64,000 nt of DNA from Cellvibrio sp. KY-YJ-3 (GTDB lineage: Bacteria; Pseudomonadota; Gammaproteobacteria; Pseudomonadales; Cellvibrionaceae), in NCBI RefSeq assembly GCF_008806955.1, contig NZ_CP031727.1, forward strand, positions 434,001 to 498,000, in the 5' to 3' direction. Of this stretch, positions 56,717-64,000 are shown in pieces; positions within the stretch are counted from its first letter, which is position 1; each line of letters opens with the position of its first letter. The position numbers and the translations under genes are program-made. A model generated the notes under the pieces. The model was not told the DNA's origin. It made no database searches and was given only the letters and a program-made list of their open reading frames with translations.

Positions 56717-57659
56717 CCTGCAGTAACTGCCACTCGCGCCCGGCATGTGCGCTGCGGAAGGTTTCTATCGCGCCGCGCTCCTGCAGAGTCACATACACGG
56801 TTTTGCCATCGGCACCGCCAAAAGCGACATTCGTGGGCTTTTGGCCTTTGAGTTTTATACGCTGTAGCACTGTGCCATGCGGTGAGACTACTGTGACTTC
56901 ACCGGCACCGTAACGGGCGATATACAAATTGCCGCGCACATCGCTGCGCATGCCATCCAAACCGTGATCGGGAAATTCAATCAACAGACGTTTGTTTTTT
57001 ACGGCGCCGGTGGATTTATCGATGTCGTACTTCCACACACTGCGCTGCACACTTTCATTGACGTACAGATGCTGTTCATCCGCACTCACTTCCACGCCGT
57101 TGGTGGTGCCCATATTGTCTTCGAGCAATGTGACCACACCGTCGCGGGCGATCATCCACAGGTTTCCAGTATTGTCCGCCCACTTGGGGTCACTGGCGTA
57201 AATCACCCCGGATTTAGCGATAGCAATATCGTTAGGTTGATTCATCTTATCGCTGTGGGCATGCACCGAAATCGCTTTGGAACGCGGATCGATTTTTAAA
57301 ACATTGTGCCCGGTGTAATCCGCCACATACATAAAACCATCGCGATCAAAACGAATACCGTTGCCAGTGCTGCCGGAGGGTAGGGTGAGGAATAATTGCG
57401 CGCTCTGGGGTTTATCGGCTTGGGGTTTATAAACAATGCCTATGGTGCCGCCTTGGATTGCATCGGCGTCGCGCGCAAAACTTACCGCATAGAGATTGCC
57501 CTTGGCGTCCACCGCTGGGCCTTCAATGCCTTGGGTGAATATACCATCGCCGACATAATCTTCAGTTTGGGCGCAGGCCCAGGGCGCCAACAGGCTCACG
57601 AATAAAACGCTGACCGGGGCAATTCGAAGCGGAAAAATGCTGAAAGATAAACGATACAT
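56709..57659 (-). CDS. SMP-30/gluconolactonase-family protein, exported
   Basis: 316 residues with a signal peptide (cleavage near PWACA). The rest is a six-bladed beta-propeller typical of SMP-30/gluconolactonase/LRE proteins, with GNGIRFDRDGFMYVADYTGHNV, MNQPNDIAIAKSGVIYASDP and GLDGMRSDVRGNLYIARYG, where acidic and Asn residues would bind calcium. Such enzymes hydrolyse sugar lactones; substrate unclear. Isolated gene. Confidence 0.87.
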   Translation of the reverse strand: MYRLSFSIFPLRIAPVSVLFVSLLAPWACAQTEDYVGDGIFTQGIEGPAVDAKGNLYAVSFARDADAIQGGTIGIVYKPQADKPQSAQLFLTLPSGSTGNGIRFDRDGFMYVADYTGHNVLKIDPRSKAISVHAHSDKMNQPNDIAIAKSGVIYASDPKWADNTGNLWMIARDGVVTLLEDNMGTTNGVEVSADEQHLYVNESVQRSVWKYDIDKSTGAVKNKRLLIEFPDHGLDGMRSDVRGNLYIARYGAGEVTVVSPHGTVLQRIKLKGQKPTNVAFGGADGKTVYVTLQERGAIETFRSAHAGREWQLLQAK

Positions 57660-57888
57660 CTCGACCTCACTCTAGGGACAAATGCCATTGGGAATAAGTG
57701 CAATTAAAAACAGCTGCAATTAGGGTGCGTGTACTAAAGGCCAGAGCGGTAGGTAGGGTATAAAACTGCGCATATCATTGCGCTTTTCGGTTTTTTACTT
57801 TTTATGGTGTTAATTACCAGCGGGGATTTATAGCGAATAATCACCGCCAGCGCAAATGCGCCAACGGGGATTAAAACTCACCAGCGAG

Positions 57889-59616
57889 TTAAAAATAAAG
57901 GGAGACACAGAGCGCAACAAACAAAATGGCCGATAAACCCTGCCAAAAACGCAGCGGATTTTTTTCCAACAGCAGCGCGCGGTAGTGCTGTTTATATTTG
58001 GGGTTGGGGTGTTGCAGCTCGTGCAAAAATTCCGAGACATCGGCGTGGCGCCGCTCCAAATCGTAGCGCAGGCCTTTGCGAATCGCACCGTCCACCCAAA
58101 AAGGTACCAGCGGGTTGAGTTCATAGGTGGAGGTGTAGCGAGTATTTAAATAGGCGCGCTCGGTACGGCAGCTGGCGAGTTTGCCATCAAAGGGCGCGCT
58201 GCCGGTGAGCATTTCAAACACAATTACCGCCAGCGAAAACACATCGGACTTTTCATCGCTCTTGCCCGCTAAAATGGTTTCCGGCGCAGAATATTCGGCG
58301 GTGCCCAAAATATTTTCACGCGCAATAGGTGAGCTGATTTCCGCAATGCCTTTTACCAAACAGGAACCAAAATCAATAATTTTAATTTCGCCGTGGCGAT
58401 CCACCATGATATTGGCCGGGCGCAAATCCTGGTGCAGGGTTTCACGGCGATGAAAAGCGCGCAGCCCTTTGCAAATTTGCTCCACCATATAGATAACCGT
58501 TTGCACGGATGGCAGCGGATTTTTTTTAATCCAGTGATTTAAGGTCTCACCATCAATATATTCCATCAAATAATAGAGACAGCTTTTGGGTTTGTTAGGC
58601 GCAATCACTTTCACCACATGGGCATTGTGAATGCGGCTGCCAATCCAGGCCTCCAAAATAAATCGTTCTATATAGGCGGGGTCGTCGCAAAAATTAATCG
58701 ACGGGGTTTTCATACACAGCAGCTGGTTGGATTCCAGGTCGCGCACCAGATACACCTGGCTGCGGCTGCTTGCATGCAATTCTTTTTCAACGCGATAGCC
58801 GTCGATTTCCATGCCGGAGGTTAAATGCGGCGGGAATGGCAGGGCACCGAGTTTTTGACAGGCGTCGTTAATATTTTGTGCGGGCAGGGAATCGATACGC
58901 AGCAACTGGCAGCTGATGTTGTCGTCGCTCTGATTAGCCGCCGCCAACGCCAACAATTGTTGACTGAGAAGTTCGTAATCATCACCGCCCGCCTGTAAAA
59001 AATGACTGAGCTGTTCATCACTGACAAAATCGTGCAGGCCATCGGTGCTCAATAAAAAAATATCCTTCTCTTCCAGATCGATGGTTTTACAATCCACATC
59101 GAGCGATACATCCAACCCCATGGCGCGCACCAAATAAGACTGCTCGGCGTTAATGACGGTGCGATGGTCGCGTGTCAATTGCTCCAACACACCGGCGCGA
59201 AAACGATAGATGCGCGAGTCGCCCACATGAAAAATATGCGCGCTGTGGGATTTAAAAATAATGCAGCTGAGCGTGCTGACAAAACCTTTTTGCGCGTCGC
59301 GAAAATGTTGGCCACGGGAAAAGAGCCAGCGATTGAGCGCCACCAACACTTGAGTGGTAGATTTTTTCACGGTCCAGGTATCGGGCGTGGAGAAATAATC
59401 AGCGAGAAAATTGCGCACACAGGTTTCACTCGCCTCTTTACCAGCTTCGGCGGCACTCACCCCATCGGCAATAATCGCCACCGCGCCCTTGGTATCCAGC
59501 AGCATGCCCTCGGGAATACGCATTCCTATGGCATCTTCATTTTGGGCCTTAATGCCTGCGGTTGATGCTTGCCCAAGGGTAAATGCCAATTTGCTGCCAA
59601 GATGCCATTGGTCCAT
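57889..59616 (-). CDS. Bifunctional PP2C phosphatase/serine-threonine kinase (left copy)
   Basis: 575 residues. N-terminal PP2C domain (about 10-242) with metal aspartates D51-G52 (IIADGVS), D132 (HVGDSRIYR), D192 (STDGLHD) and D231 (SDDNIS); kinase domain (about 275-540) with lysine K303, catalytic H395-Q396-D397 (HQD, not HRD) and D415-F416-G417; a membrane helix at the C-terminus (about 553-573). The glycine loop is degenerate (HASSRSQV). Starts in a TAATG overlap with the transporter stop, so translation is coupled. In Pseudomonas such fusions neighbour assimilatory nitrate genes. Confidence 0.9.
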   Translation of the reverse strand: MDQWHLGSKLAFTLGQASTAGIKAQNEDAIGMRIPEGMLLDTKGAVAIIADGVSAAEAGKEASETCVRNFLADYFSTPDTWTVKKSTTQVLVALNRWLFSRGQHFRDAQKGFVSTLSCIIFKSHSAHIFHVGDSRIYRFRAGVLEQLTRDHRTVINAEQSYLVRAMGLDVSLDVDCKTIDLEEKDIFLLSTDGLHDFVSDEQLSHFLQAGGDDYELLSQQLLALAAANQSDDNISCQLLRIDSLPAQNINDACQKLGALPFPPHLTSGMEIDGYRVEKELHASSRSQVYLVRDLESNQLLCMKTPSINFCDDPAYIERFILEAWIGSRIHNAHVVKVIAPNKPKSCLYYLMEYIDGETLNHWIKKNPLPSVQTVIYMVEQICKGLRAFHRRETLHQDLRPANIMVDRHGEIKIIDFGSCLVKGIAEISSPIARENILGTAEYSAPETILAGKSDEKSDVFSLAVIVFEMLTGSAPFDGKLASCRTERAYLNTRYTSTYELNPLVPFWVDGAIRKGLRYDLERRHADVSEFLHELQHPNPKYKQHYRALLLEKNPLRFWQGLSAILFVALCVSLYF

Positions 59617-61082
59617 TAATGCATTTCCACCAATTGCACCCGGCCATCGGGCAGCACTTCAAACATGGTGCTCTGCGGTTCTTCCAGAAACATCGCGGCG
59701 AGTGCAGTGATTGCAATAGCGGCCGCGATAGTGAGGAAAAATACCGGGGTACTGACAAAGGAAAAAATGGTGAGGAACACCACAGCACCAATATTGCCGT
59801 AGGCACCCACTATGCCAGCAATCTGGCCGGTAAGGCTGCGGCGAATAAGGGGCACCACGGCAAACACACAACCAGCCGCCGAACCTAAAAAGAAGGAGCA
59901 GCACATCATCGCGGCGACCGCTAACGCAATCGGCCAGTCGCTGTTAATCATCGACATAACAAAAAATCCCAGTGCGGCGCCGATCAACAAAATCACCAGG
60001 GATTTTTTGCGCCCGAATTTATCGCTGATCCAACCGCCCGAGGGGCAAGAGCCAATATCCACCGCTGCAAAACAAGCACCAAATACTCCGGCCAGTGCTA
60101 CCGGCACCGCAAAGGTATGTTGGAAAAATAGCGGCAGCATAGACACCACCGCCAGCTCCGAACCAAAGGTCACGGCGTAGGCGAGGCTCAAAATGGCCAC
60201 CTGCTTAAACTTGTACTGCTGGAGCTTGTCGACCGGGGCGGAAAAAATGTGCAGATTTAAACTGTAGATCTTGCGGCATTGCAGTAAAAAAATCGCCAAC
60301 AGTAGCGCATAGATTGCATAGAGCGTGGTCGCCGCAATCAAGCCCAGGCTATTTACTTTCCAGGCCAATAACGCCATGGCGCCATACATAGGAATATTCA
60401 CCAGCAAATAGAGCACAAAATCTTTTTTGCTGGTGACTTCCAAACCACCGGATTTATTCGGCTTGAAATAAGTAGAACCCGCAGGCGTATCGCGCACGGA
60501 AAAATAATAAATAAACGCATAGAGAAAGGCGATCAATCCGGTGATGCCAGTGGCATAGCGCCAGCCGTCATCGCCTCCCACCAGCAATGCAATGGTGGGC
60601 AAACTAAGCGCTGCCACCGCCGAACCTATATTGCCCAGCCCCTTATAAATTCCTTCCGCCAAGCCCATCTGCCGCGCGGGGAACCACTCGCTGATCATGC
60701 GAATACCAATCACAAAACCGGCGCCGACAAACCCGAGTAAAAAACGCGCCAGCGCGAGCATTTCAAAACTGGTGGCCAGCGAAAAAAATAAACAGAGAAA
60801 ACCGGTGATGATTAATAACAGGGAATAAATAGCGCGTGGTCCAAAAGAATCCACCAACATGCCAATCACAATCCGCGCCGGAATGGTCAGCGCCACATTG
60901 AGAATCAACAGGGTTTTTACCTGCTGGTCGCTCAACCCAAAACTGGCTTGAATGGCCAGCAACAGCGGTGCGTGGTTAAACCACACCAAAAAAGTAATAA
61001 AAAAAGCCAACCAGGTCAGATGCAGGATTTTGGTTTTCCCCGCAAACGACAACAGATTCATTTTTGCACTATTTTCACTCAT
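59616..61082 (-). CDS. NNP-family nitrate/nitrite MFS transporter (left copy)
   Basis: 488 residues, about twelve membrane segments, NarK/NasA type. Nitrate-site arginine motif [20 protein letters not shown] and the second signature TGQIAGIVGAYGNIGAV are kept. The GGWGN motif of the right copy reads KGLGN here, so substrate preference may differ (nitrite rather than nitrate, or lower affinity). The start ATG is at 61082; an internal start (MNLLSF) is possible. Its ribosome site GAGG lies in the stem of a hairpin (61090-61112). Confidence 0.9.
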   Translation of the reverse strand: MSENSAKMNLLSFAGKTKILHLTWLAFFITFLVWFNHAPLLLAIQASFGLSDQQVKTLLILNVALTIPARIVIGMLVDSFGPRAIYSLLLIITGFLCLFFSLATSFEMLALARFLLGFVGAGFVIGIRMISEWFPARQMGLAEGIYKGLGNIGSAVAALSLPTIALLVGGDDGWRYATGITGLIAFLYAFIYYFSVRDTPAGSTYFKPNKSGGLEVTSKKDFVLYLLVNIPMYGAMALLAWKVNSLGLIAATTLYAIYALLLAIFLLQCRKIYSLNLHIFSAPVDKLQQYKFKQVAILSLAYAVTFGSELAVVSMLPLFFQHTFAVPVALAGVFGACFAAVDIGSCPSGGWISDKFGRKKSLVILLIGAALGFFVMSMINSDWPIALAVAAMMCCSFFLGSAAGCVFAVVPLIRRSLTGQIAGIVGAYGNIGAVVFLTIFSFVSTPVFFLTIAAAIAITALAAMFLEEPQSTMFEVLPDGRVQLVEMH

Positions 61083-61089
61083 GCCCCAA

Positions 61090-61112
61090 GCCTCAAGGTT
61101 TACTTATGAGGC
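61090..61112 (-). promoter_or_regulatory. Hairpin masking the left transporter ribosome site
   Basis: GCCTCA (61090-61095) pairs with TGAGGC (61107-61112) around an 11-nt loop; the minus-strand GAGG Shine-Dalgarno sequence is in the stem, 8-12 bases before the ATG. It may limit translation. Confidence 0.35.
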
Positions 61113-61132
61113 GCAAACAGCAATAACCAAGC

Positions 61133-61149
61133 CACAACACAGTGTTGTG
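61133..61149. promoter_or_regulatory. 17-bp perfect palindrome upstream of the left transporter
   Basis: CACAACAC-A-GTGTTGTG, about 51-67 bp before the left transporter start. Looks like an operator of a dimeric regulator; the following T-run on the plus strand also fits a terminator, but no gene reads in from there. Confidence 0.4.
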
Positions 61150-61409
61150 TTATTTTTTTGCAAATAGTTTATGCACCAGACTAAAACATCCAACTAAAAA
61201 GCACGAAAAGGCACAATTATTGATCACTGTGCACCCACTCTTTATCCGCTTTCGGTGCAAAACCACAAATCCAGTTCGCACAGTTTTAGCGCTATAGAGC
61301 AATAAAATCCGGCGGAAACACCTGGTTTTGCGAAAAATGCCCCACCACTCCCCGATCGCTCTGCTTCATCAACAGGCACAACCTATGACCGCAAGTGCCT
61401 TGATGGGTA

Positions 61410-61459
61410 GCACCTTGTTAAAAAAGGTGCAAAACAGATTACAAACCCGCAAATGCACC
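61410..61459 (+). promoter_or_regulatory. Mutually exclusive hairpins in the right transporter leader
   Basis: GCACCTT (61410-61416) can pair with AAGGTGC (61424-61430), while GGTGCA (61426-61431) can instead pair with TGCACC (61454-61459). The two share bases, so only one forms at a time, the pattern expected of an attenuator or a protein-controlled leader. Confidence 0.35.
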
Positions 61460-61647
61460 ATTCAGAATCAATTACACAATTTAGAGCGTTTATTTGGCGC
61501 ACTATTTATTCTCAAGCGTGCCCTCAAATACACCCATATCAATAAAAACCGCTTTTTATGTGCACTATTTATGATTTGGCATAGCCGTTGCAAAACCCTC
61601 ATAGAAGTTTCATCACTTCAGGATGCAGAGCGATCACCGGCTTCATT

Positions 61648-61673
61648 AAGGTGCACGGCCCTCTGCCGACCTT
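61648..61673 (+). other. Stable hairpin 28 bp before the right transporter
   Basis: AAGGT-GCA-CGGC-loop-GCCG-ACCTT forms a two-part stem just ahead of the ribosome site. There is no proper T-run; it may be a conditional terminator or translation control element. Confidence 0.4.
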
Positions 61674-61700
61674 GAATAATTGTCTGCCGGAAAAAACGCC

Positions 61701-63179
61701 ATGAGCACTTACCGTTTCCCCCTGTTGGATTTTTCCAATAAATCTGTTGCGACCCTGCACTTCACCTGGTTCGCCTTTTTCCTCACCTTTGTGATGTGGT
61801 TTAGCTTGCCACCACTTAAACCGCTGATCACCGCCTCCTTTGCGATGACACCGCAACAGTGGGCTGCGCTACTCACGCTCAACGTAGCACTCACCATTCC
61901 TGCGCGAATTGTGGTGGGTAGCTTGGTGGATAAATTTGGCCCGCGTGCGATTTACTCCGGCTTGCTGATTTTTTCCGGCGCCTTATTAATTGCTTTTGCT
62001 TGCGCACAATCCTTTGAACAGCTGGCACTCTTCCGCTTTTTACTCGGATTTGTCGGCGCCGGTTTTGTGATTGGTATTCGCTTGGTGAGTGAATGGTTCC
62101 CGGCGCGCCAGGTTGGTTTGGCGGAAGGGATTTACGGTGGCTGGGGTAACTTTGGTGCGGCAGCGGCGGGTTTTACCCTGCCCTTTTTGGCGATCCATGT
62201 ATTTGGCGGTGAAGACGGTTGGCGTTATGCAATGGGCACTGCTGCTGTTATCGCGATGATTTATGGTGTGGCTTTTTATGCCAGCGTGCGCAATACCCCC
62301 AAAGGCTCTACCTATTTCAAACCGAAAAAATCCGGCGGTTTGGAAGTGAGTAATCGCAAAGATTTTATCTTCTACGTGATTATGAACGTGCCTATGTATT
62401 TAATTCTCGCGGTACTCGCGTGGAAAATGTCCCCCACCAATTTGGGCTTGTTAAGCACAGCGACGACTTACATTTTGTATGTGGTGTTGTTTGCCCTGTT
62501 TGTATTTCAGTTTTCACAAATTTATCGCGTGAATAAAGACATGCTGCAAAAAGGCAGCGTGGCCGAGCACGACAAGTACGAATTTAAACAAGTGGCTATT
62601 TTAAGCTGGGCTTACCTTGCAACCTTTGGTTCAGAGATCGCAGTGGTATCCGTATTGCCCGCGTTTTTCATGACTACCTTTACCGGTTTGAGTGTGACCC
62701 AAGCGGCAATGCTCGGTGGCTCCTTTGCGTTTATGAATTTAGTGGCACGCCCTGGCGGCGGTTGGGTGAGTGACAAATTCGGTCGCCGTTTCAGCATGAG
62801 TATAATTCTGGCCGGCGTTGCCTGTGGTTATATGCTGCTTGCGCAAATTAACGCTAGCTGGCCGTTATATCTGGCATTCTCTGCGGTATTTATCTGCTCG
62901 CTGTTTGTGCAAGCCGGTTGTGGTGCCGTGTTTGCAGTTGTACCCTTAATCAAACGCCGCATGACCGGCCAAATCGCTGGCCTTGCCGGTGCTTATGGCA
63001 ACGTGGGCGCGTTGTTCTTTTTGACCATGAATACCTTTATCGATATTCAAACATTCTTCTGGATGCTTGCCGGTACTGCTGCTATAGGTCTGGTATTTGT
63101 GCAATTCCTGAAAGAGCCAAAAGGCCATGTAGTTGAAGTGAATGAAGATGGTTCACTGCACAAAATTGAAGTGAGTTAA
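61701..63179 (+). CDS. NNP-family nitrate/nitrite MFS transporter (right copy)
   Basis: 492 residues, paralogue of the left copy. It keeps the full NNP signatures [32 protein letters not shown] and [17 protein letters not shown], so nitrate or nitrite uptake is well supported. The start ATG at 61701 has GGAAAA upstream; an in-frame TTG at 61680 would add seven residues. A PP2C/kinase gene follows 201 bp later, the gap holding a palindromic repeat. Confidence 0.92.
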   Translation: MSTYRFPLLDFSNKSVATLHFTWFAFFLTFVMWFSLPPLKPLITASFAMTPQQWAALLTLNVALTIPARIVVGSLVDKFGPRAIYSGLLIFSGALLIAFACAQSFEQLALFRFLLGFVGAGFVIGIRLVSEWFPARQVGLAEGIYGGWGNFGAAAAGFTLPFLAIHVFGGEDGWRYAMGTAAVIAMIYGVAFYASVRNTPKGSTYFKPKKSGGLEVSNRKDFIFYVIMNVPMYLILAVLAWKMSPTNLGLLSTATTYILYVVLFALFVFQFSQIYRVNKDMLQKGSVAEHDKYEFKQVAILSWAYLATFGSEIAVVSVLPAFFMTTFTGLSVTQAAMLGGSFAFMNLVARPGGGWVSDKFGRRFSMSIILAGVACGYMLLAQINASWPLYLAFSAVFICSLFVQAGCGAVFAVVPLIKRRMTGQIAGLAGAYGNVGALFFLTMNTFIDIQTFFWMLAGTAAIGLVFVQFLKEPKGHVVEVNEDGSLHKIEVS

Positions 63180-63200
63180 TTCAATCGCGATCAGATGCGA

Positions 63201-63306
63201 GTTTGGCGTTGGGGTGTTTGTTTCGAAACCGTCAAGTCAGGGACGACTTGACGGAGCTACAGGGATGTATTCATGCGTTTTCGAAACAAACACCCCAATG
63301 GCAAAC
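63201..63306. repeat. Palindromic intergenic element, copy 2
   Basis: 106 bp in the gap between the right transporter and the kinase gene. Outer arms 63201-63228 and 63279-63306 (28 nt) are complementary at all but three positions. Inside are a perfect 10-bp hairpin (63229-63238 with 63245-63254) and the core CTACAGGGATGTATTCA (63257-63273), the reverse complement of the copy 1 core. The arms are unrelated to those of copy 1. Confidence 0.85.
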
Positions 63307-63380
63307 GGATTCGTAGCACCTATTTTCCTACGCTAAAATTCTCTTGCGAGAATTTTTTCTTTTTATAGAACTGAAAATTT

Positions 63381-64000
63381 ATGGATCACCTGCAATCAGT
63401 GCTGCAAATTTCCTTCGCGCAAAAAAGTGAGGCGGGACGTAAACCGGAAAATCAGGATACGGTCGGCGCACGCATTCCCGAGGGCAATTTACTCACCACC
63501 AAAGGCATTGCGATTGCGATTGCCGATGGTGTGAGCAGCAGCATGGCCGCGCGCGAAGCGAGTCAAACAGCGATTGCCGGGTTTCTCAGCGACTACTACG
63601 CCACACCCGACACCTGGCGTACCCAGCAATCCGCCATGCGCGTGATTCAAAGTTTAAATTCCAGCCTGTGGGGCCGCAGCCAAAATTCGATTTACGGTGA
63701 AGGTTATCTCACCACTTTTTCCGCGCTGATTTTAAAAGGTGATAGCGGTTTTATTTTTCATGTGGGTGATACCCGCGTTTATCGCCTGCGCGAGAACAAT
63801 CTGGAATTACTCACCCGCGACCACACCCAGCGCATCGACAAACACACCACCCATTTAAGCCGCGCCATGGGCGCCGACCCTTATTTAGAAGTGGATATGC
63901 ACAGCCTGGAATTGCAGCGCGGCGATATTTTTATTTTATCCAGTGACGGTATTCACGAACATATTCCGCCCGCCGAATTAAAAGCGCTGATTTTGGCCGA
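63381..64000 (+). CDS. PP2C phosphatase domain of a second phosphatase/kinase protein (right copy, partial)
   Basis: 206 codons run to the window edge. PP2C motifs parallel the left copy: GRKPENQDTVGARIPEG, IAIADGVSSSMAAREAS, HVGDTRVYRLR, LSSDGIHEHIPP. Pairing with the transporter, as on the left, predicts a kinase domain beyond the window. Starts with MDHLQSVLQISF, weak ribosome site; follows palindromic element copy 2. Confidence 0.88.
   Translation, partial: MDHLQSVLQISFAQKSEAGRKPENQDTVGARIPEGNLLTTKGIAIAIADGVSSSMAAREASQTAIAGFLSDYYATPDTWRTQQSAMRVIQSLNSSLWGRSQNSIYGEGYLTTFSALILKGDSGFIFHVGDTRVYRLRENNLELLTRDHTQRIDKHTTHLSRAMGADPYLEVDMHSLELQRGDIFILSSDGIHEHIPPAELKALILA

Larger units (their letters stand above)
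61083..61700. other. 618-bp divergent region between the two transporter modules
   Basis: Should hold both promoters and long leaders. Contains a hairpin over the left ribosome site (61090-61112), a 17-bp palindrome (61133-61149), competing hairpins (61410-61459) and a hairpin just before the right transporter (61648-61673). A 115-codon frame at 61328-61675 (TTG start) has no recognisable features and was not called. Confidence 0.5.

Noticed and set aside
61328-61675. 115-codon plus frame before the right transporter
   Set aside because: TTG start without ribosome site, no recognisable domain, overlaps the leader hairpins.
1-64000. tRNA, rRNA, CRISPR arrays, insertion sequences, phage or integron genes
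   Set aside because: None recognised on either strand; no transposase, integrase or regular spacer array is visible.

Overview
The window is a chromosomal segment of a Gram-negative gammaproteobacterium, most likely a polysaccharide-degrading member of the Cellvibrionaceae (Cellvibrio or a close relative). The reasons are the Pseudomonas-like housekeeping order rppH-ptsP-lgt-thyA-folA, two very large TonB-dependent receptors of the oligosaccharide-uptake type, a Vibrio TonB2-like energising operon, glycoside hydrolase genes (GH5-like, GH20) and TonB-receptor-linked flavin halogenase genes. This is inferred from gene content; no rRNA or tRNA gene was seen to confirm it.

Layout. 1-9956 is mostly housekeeping: the end of a glycine-zipper protein gene, a TauE/SafE permease, a lone GspE/PilB-type ATPase, a DUF47-PiT phosphate uptake pair, argE-argA and ilvD. 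10091-15240 (minus) is a TonB2-type energy operon (DUF3450, TtpC-like, ExbB, ExbD, TonB, TPR protein). 15516-20624 (minus) is rppH-ptsP-lgt-thyA-folA, followed by a HAD phosphatase and rlmI. 23092-31311 carries an Ig-like surface lipoprotein and, on the other strand, a TonB-dependent receptor followed by a strange GH5-like lipoprotein. 31953-42929 (minus) holds a secreted glutathione peroxidase, a probable 30-residue membrane protein, a cupin-8 protein, three flavin-halogenase paralogues (the middle one lacking every catalytic motif), a second TonB-dependent receptor and a membrane-anchored AraC regulator. 43136-51190 (minus) is a catabolic operon for D-amino acids or N-acyl-D-amino acids with a GH20 hexosaminidase. 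51492-56716 holds a secreted protein whose last 100 residues are 25 tetrapeptide repeats, an outer-membrane barrel, a secreted S8 protease and an ECF sigma/anti-sigma/lipoprotein set. 56709-64000 holds an SMP-30 protein and two divergent paralogous modules, each an NNP nitrate/nitrite transporter plus a PP2C-phosphatase/protein-kinase fusion.

How the parts connect. The TonB2-like operon should energise the two receptors, and operator-like sequences of one type (TGTTACCGGT core) lie in front of both the TonB operon and the first receptor, suggesting joint control. A different sequence, the AAAGTCG direct repeat with 21-bp spacing, lies in front of the second receptor and resembles an AraC-family site; a sister copy precedes the small membrane protein at the far end of the same cluster. 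Two intergenic palindromic elements share a 17-nt core but have unrelated, self-complementary outer arms; both lie between cistrons of putative operons.

The observations most worth follow-up are the tetrapeptide-repeat protein, the GH5-like lipoprotein with a split barrel and no acid/base residue, the halogenase pseudoenzyme, the shared operators and the palindromic elements.
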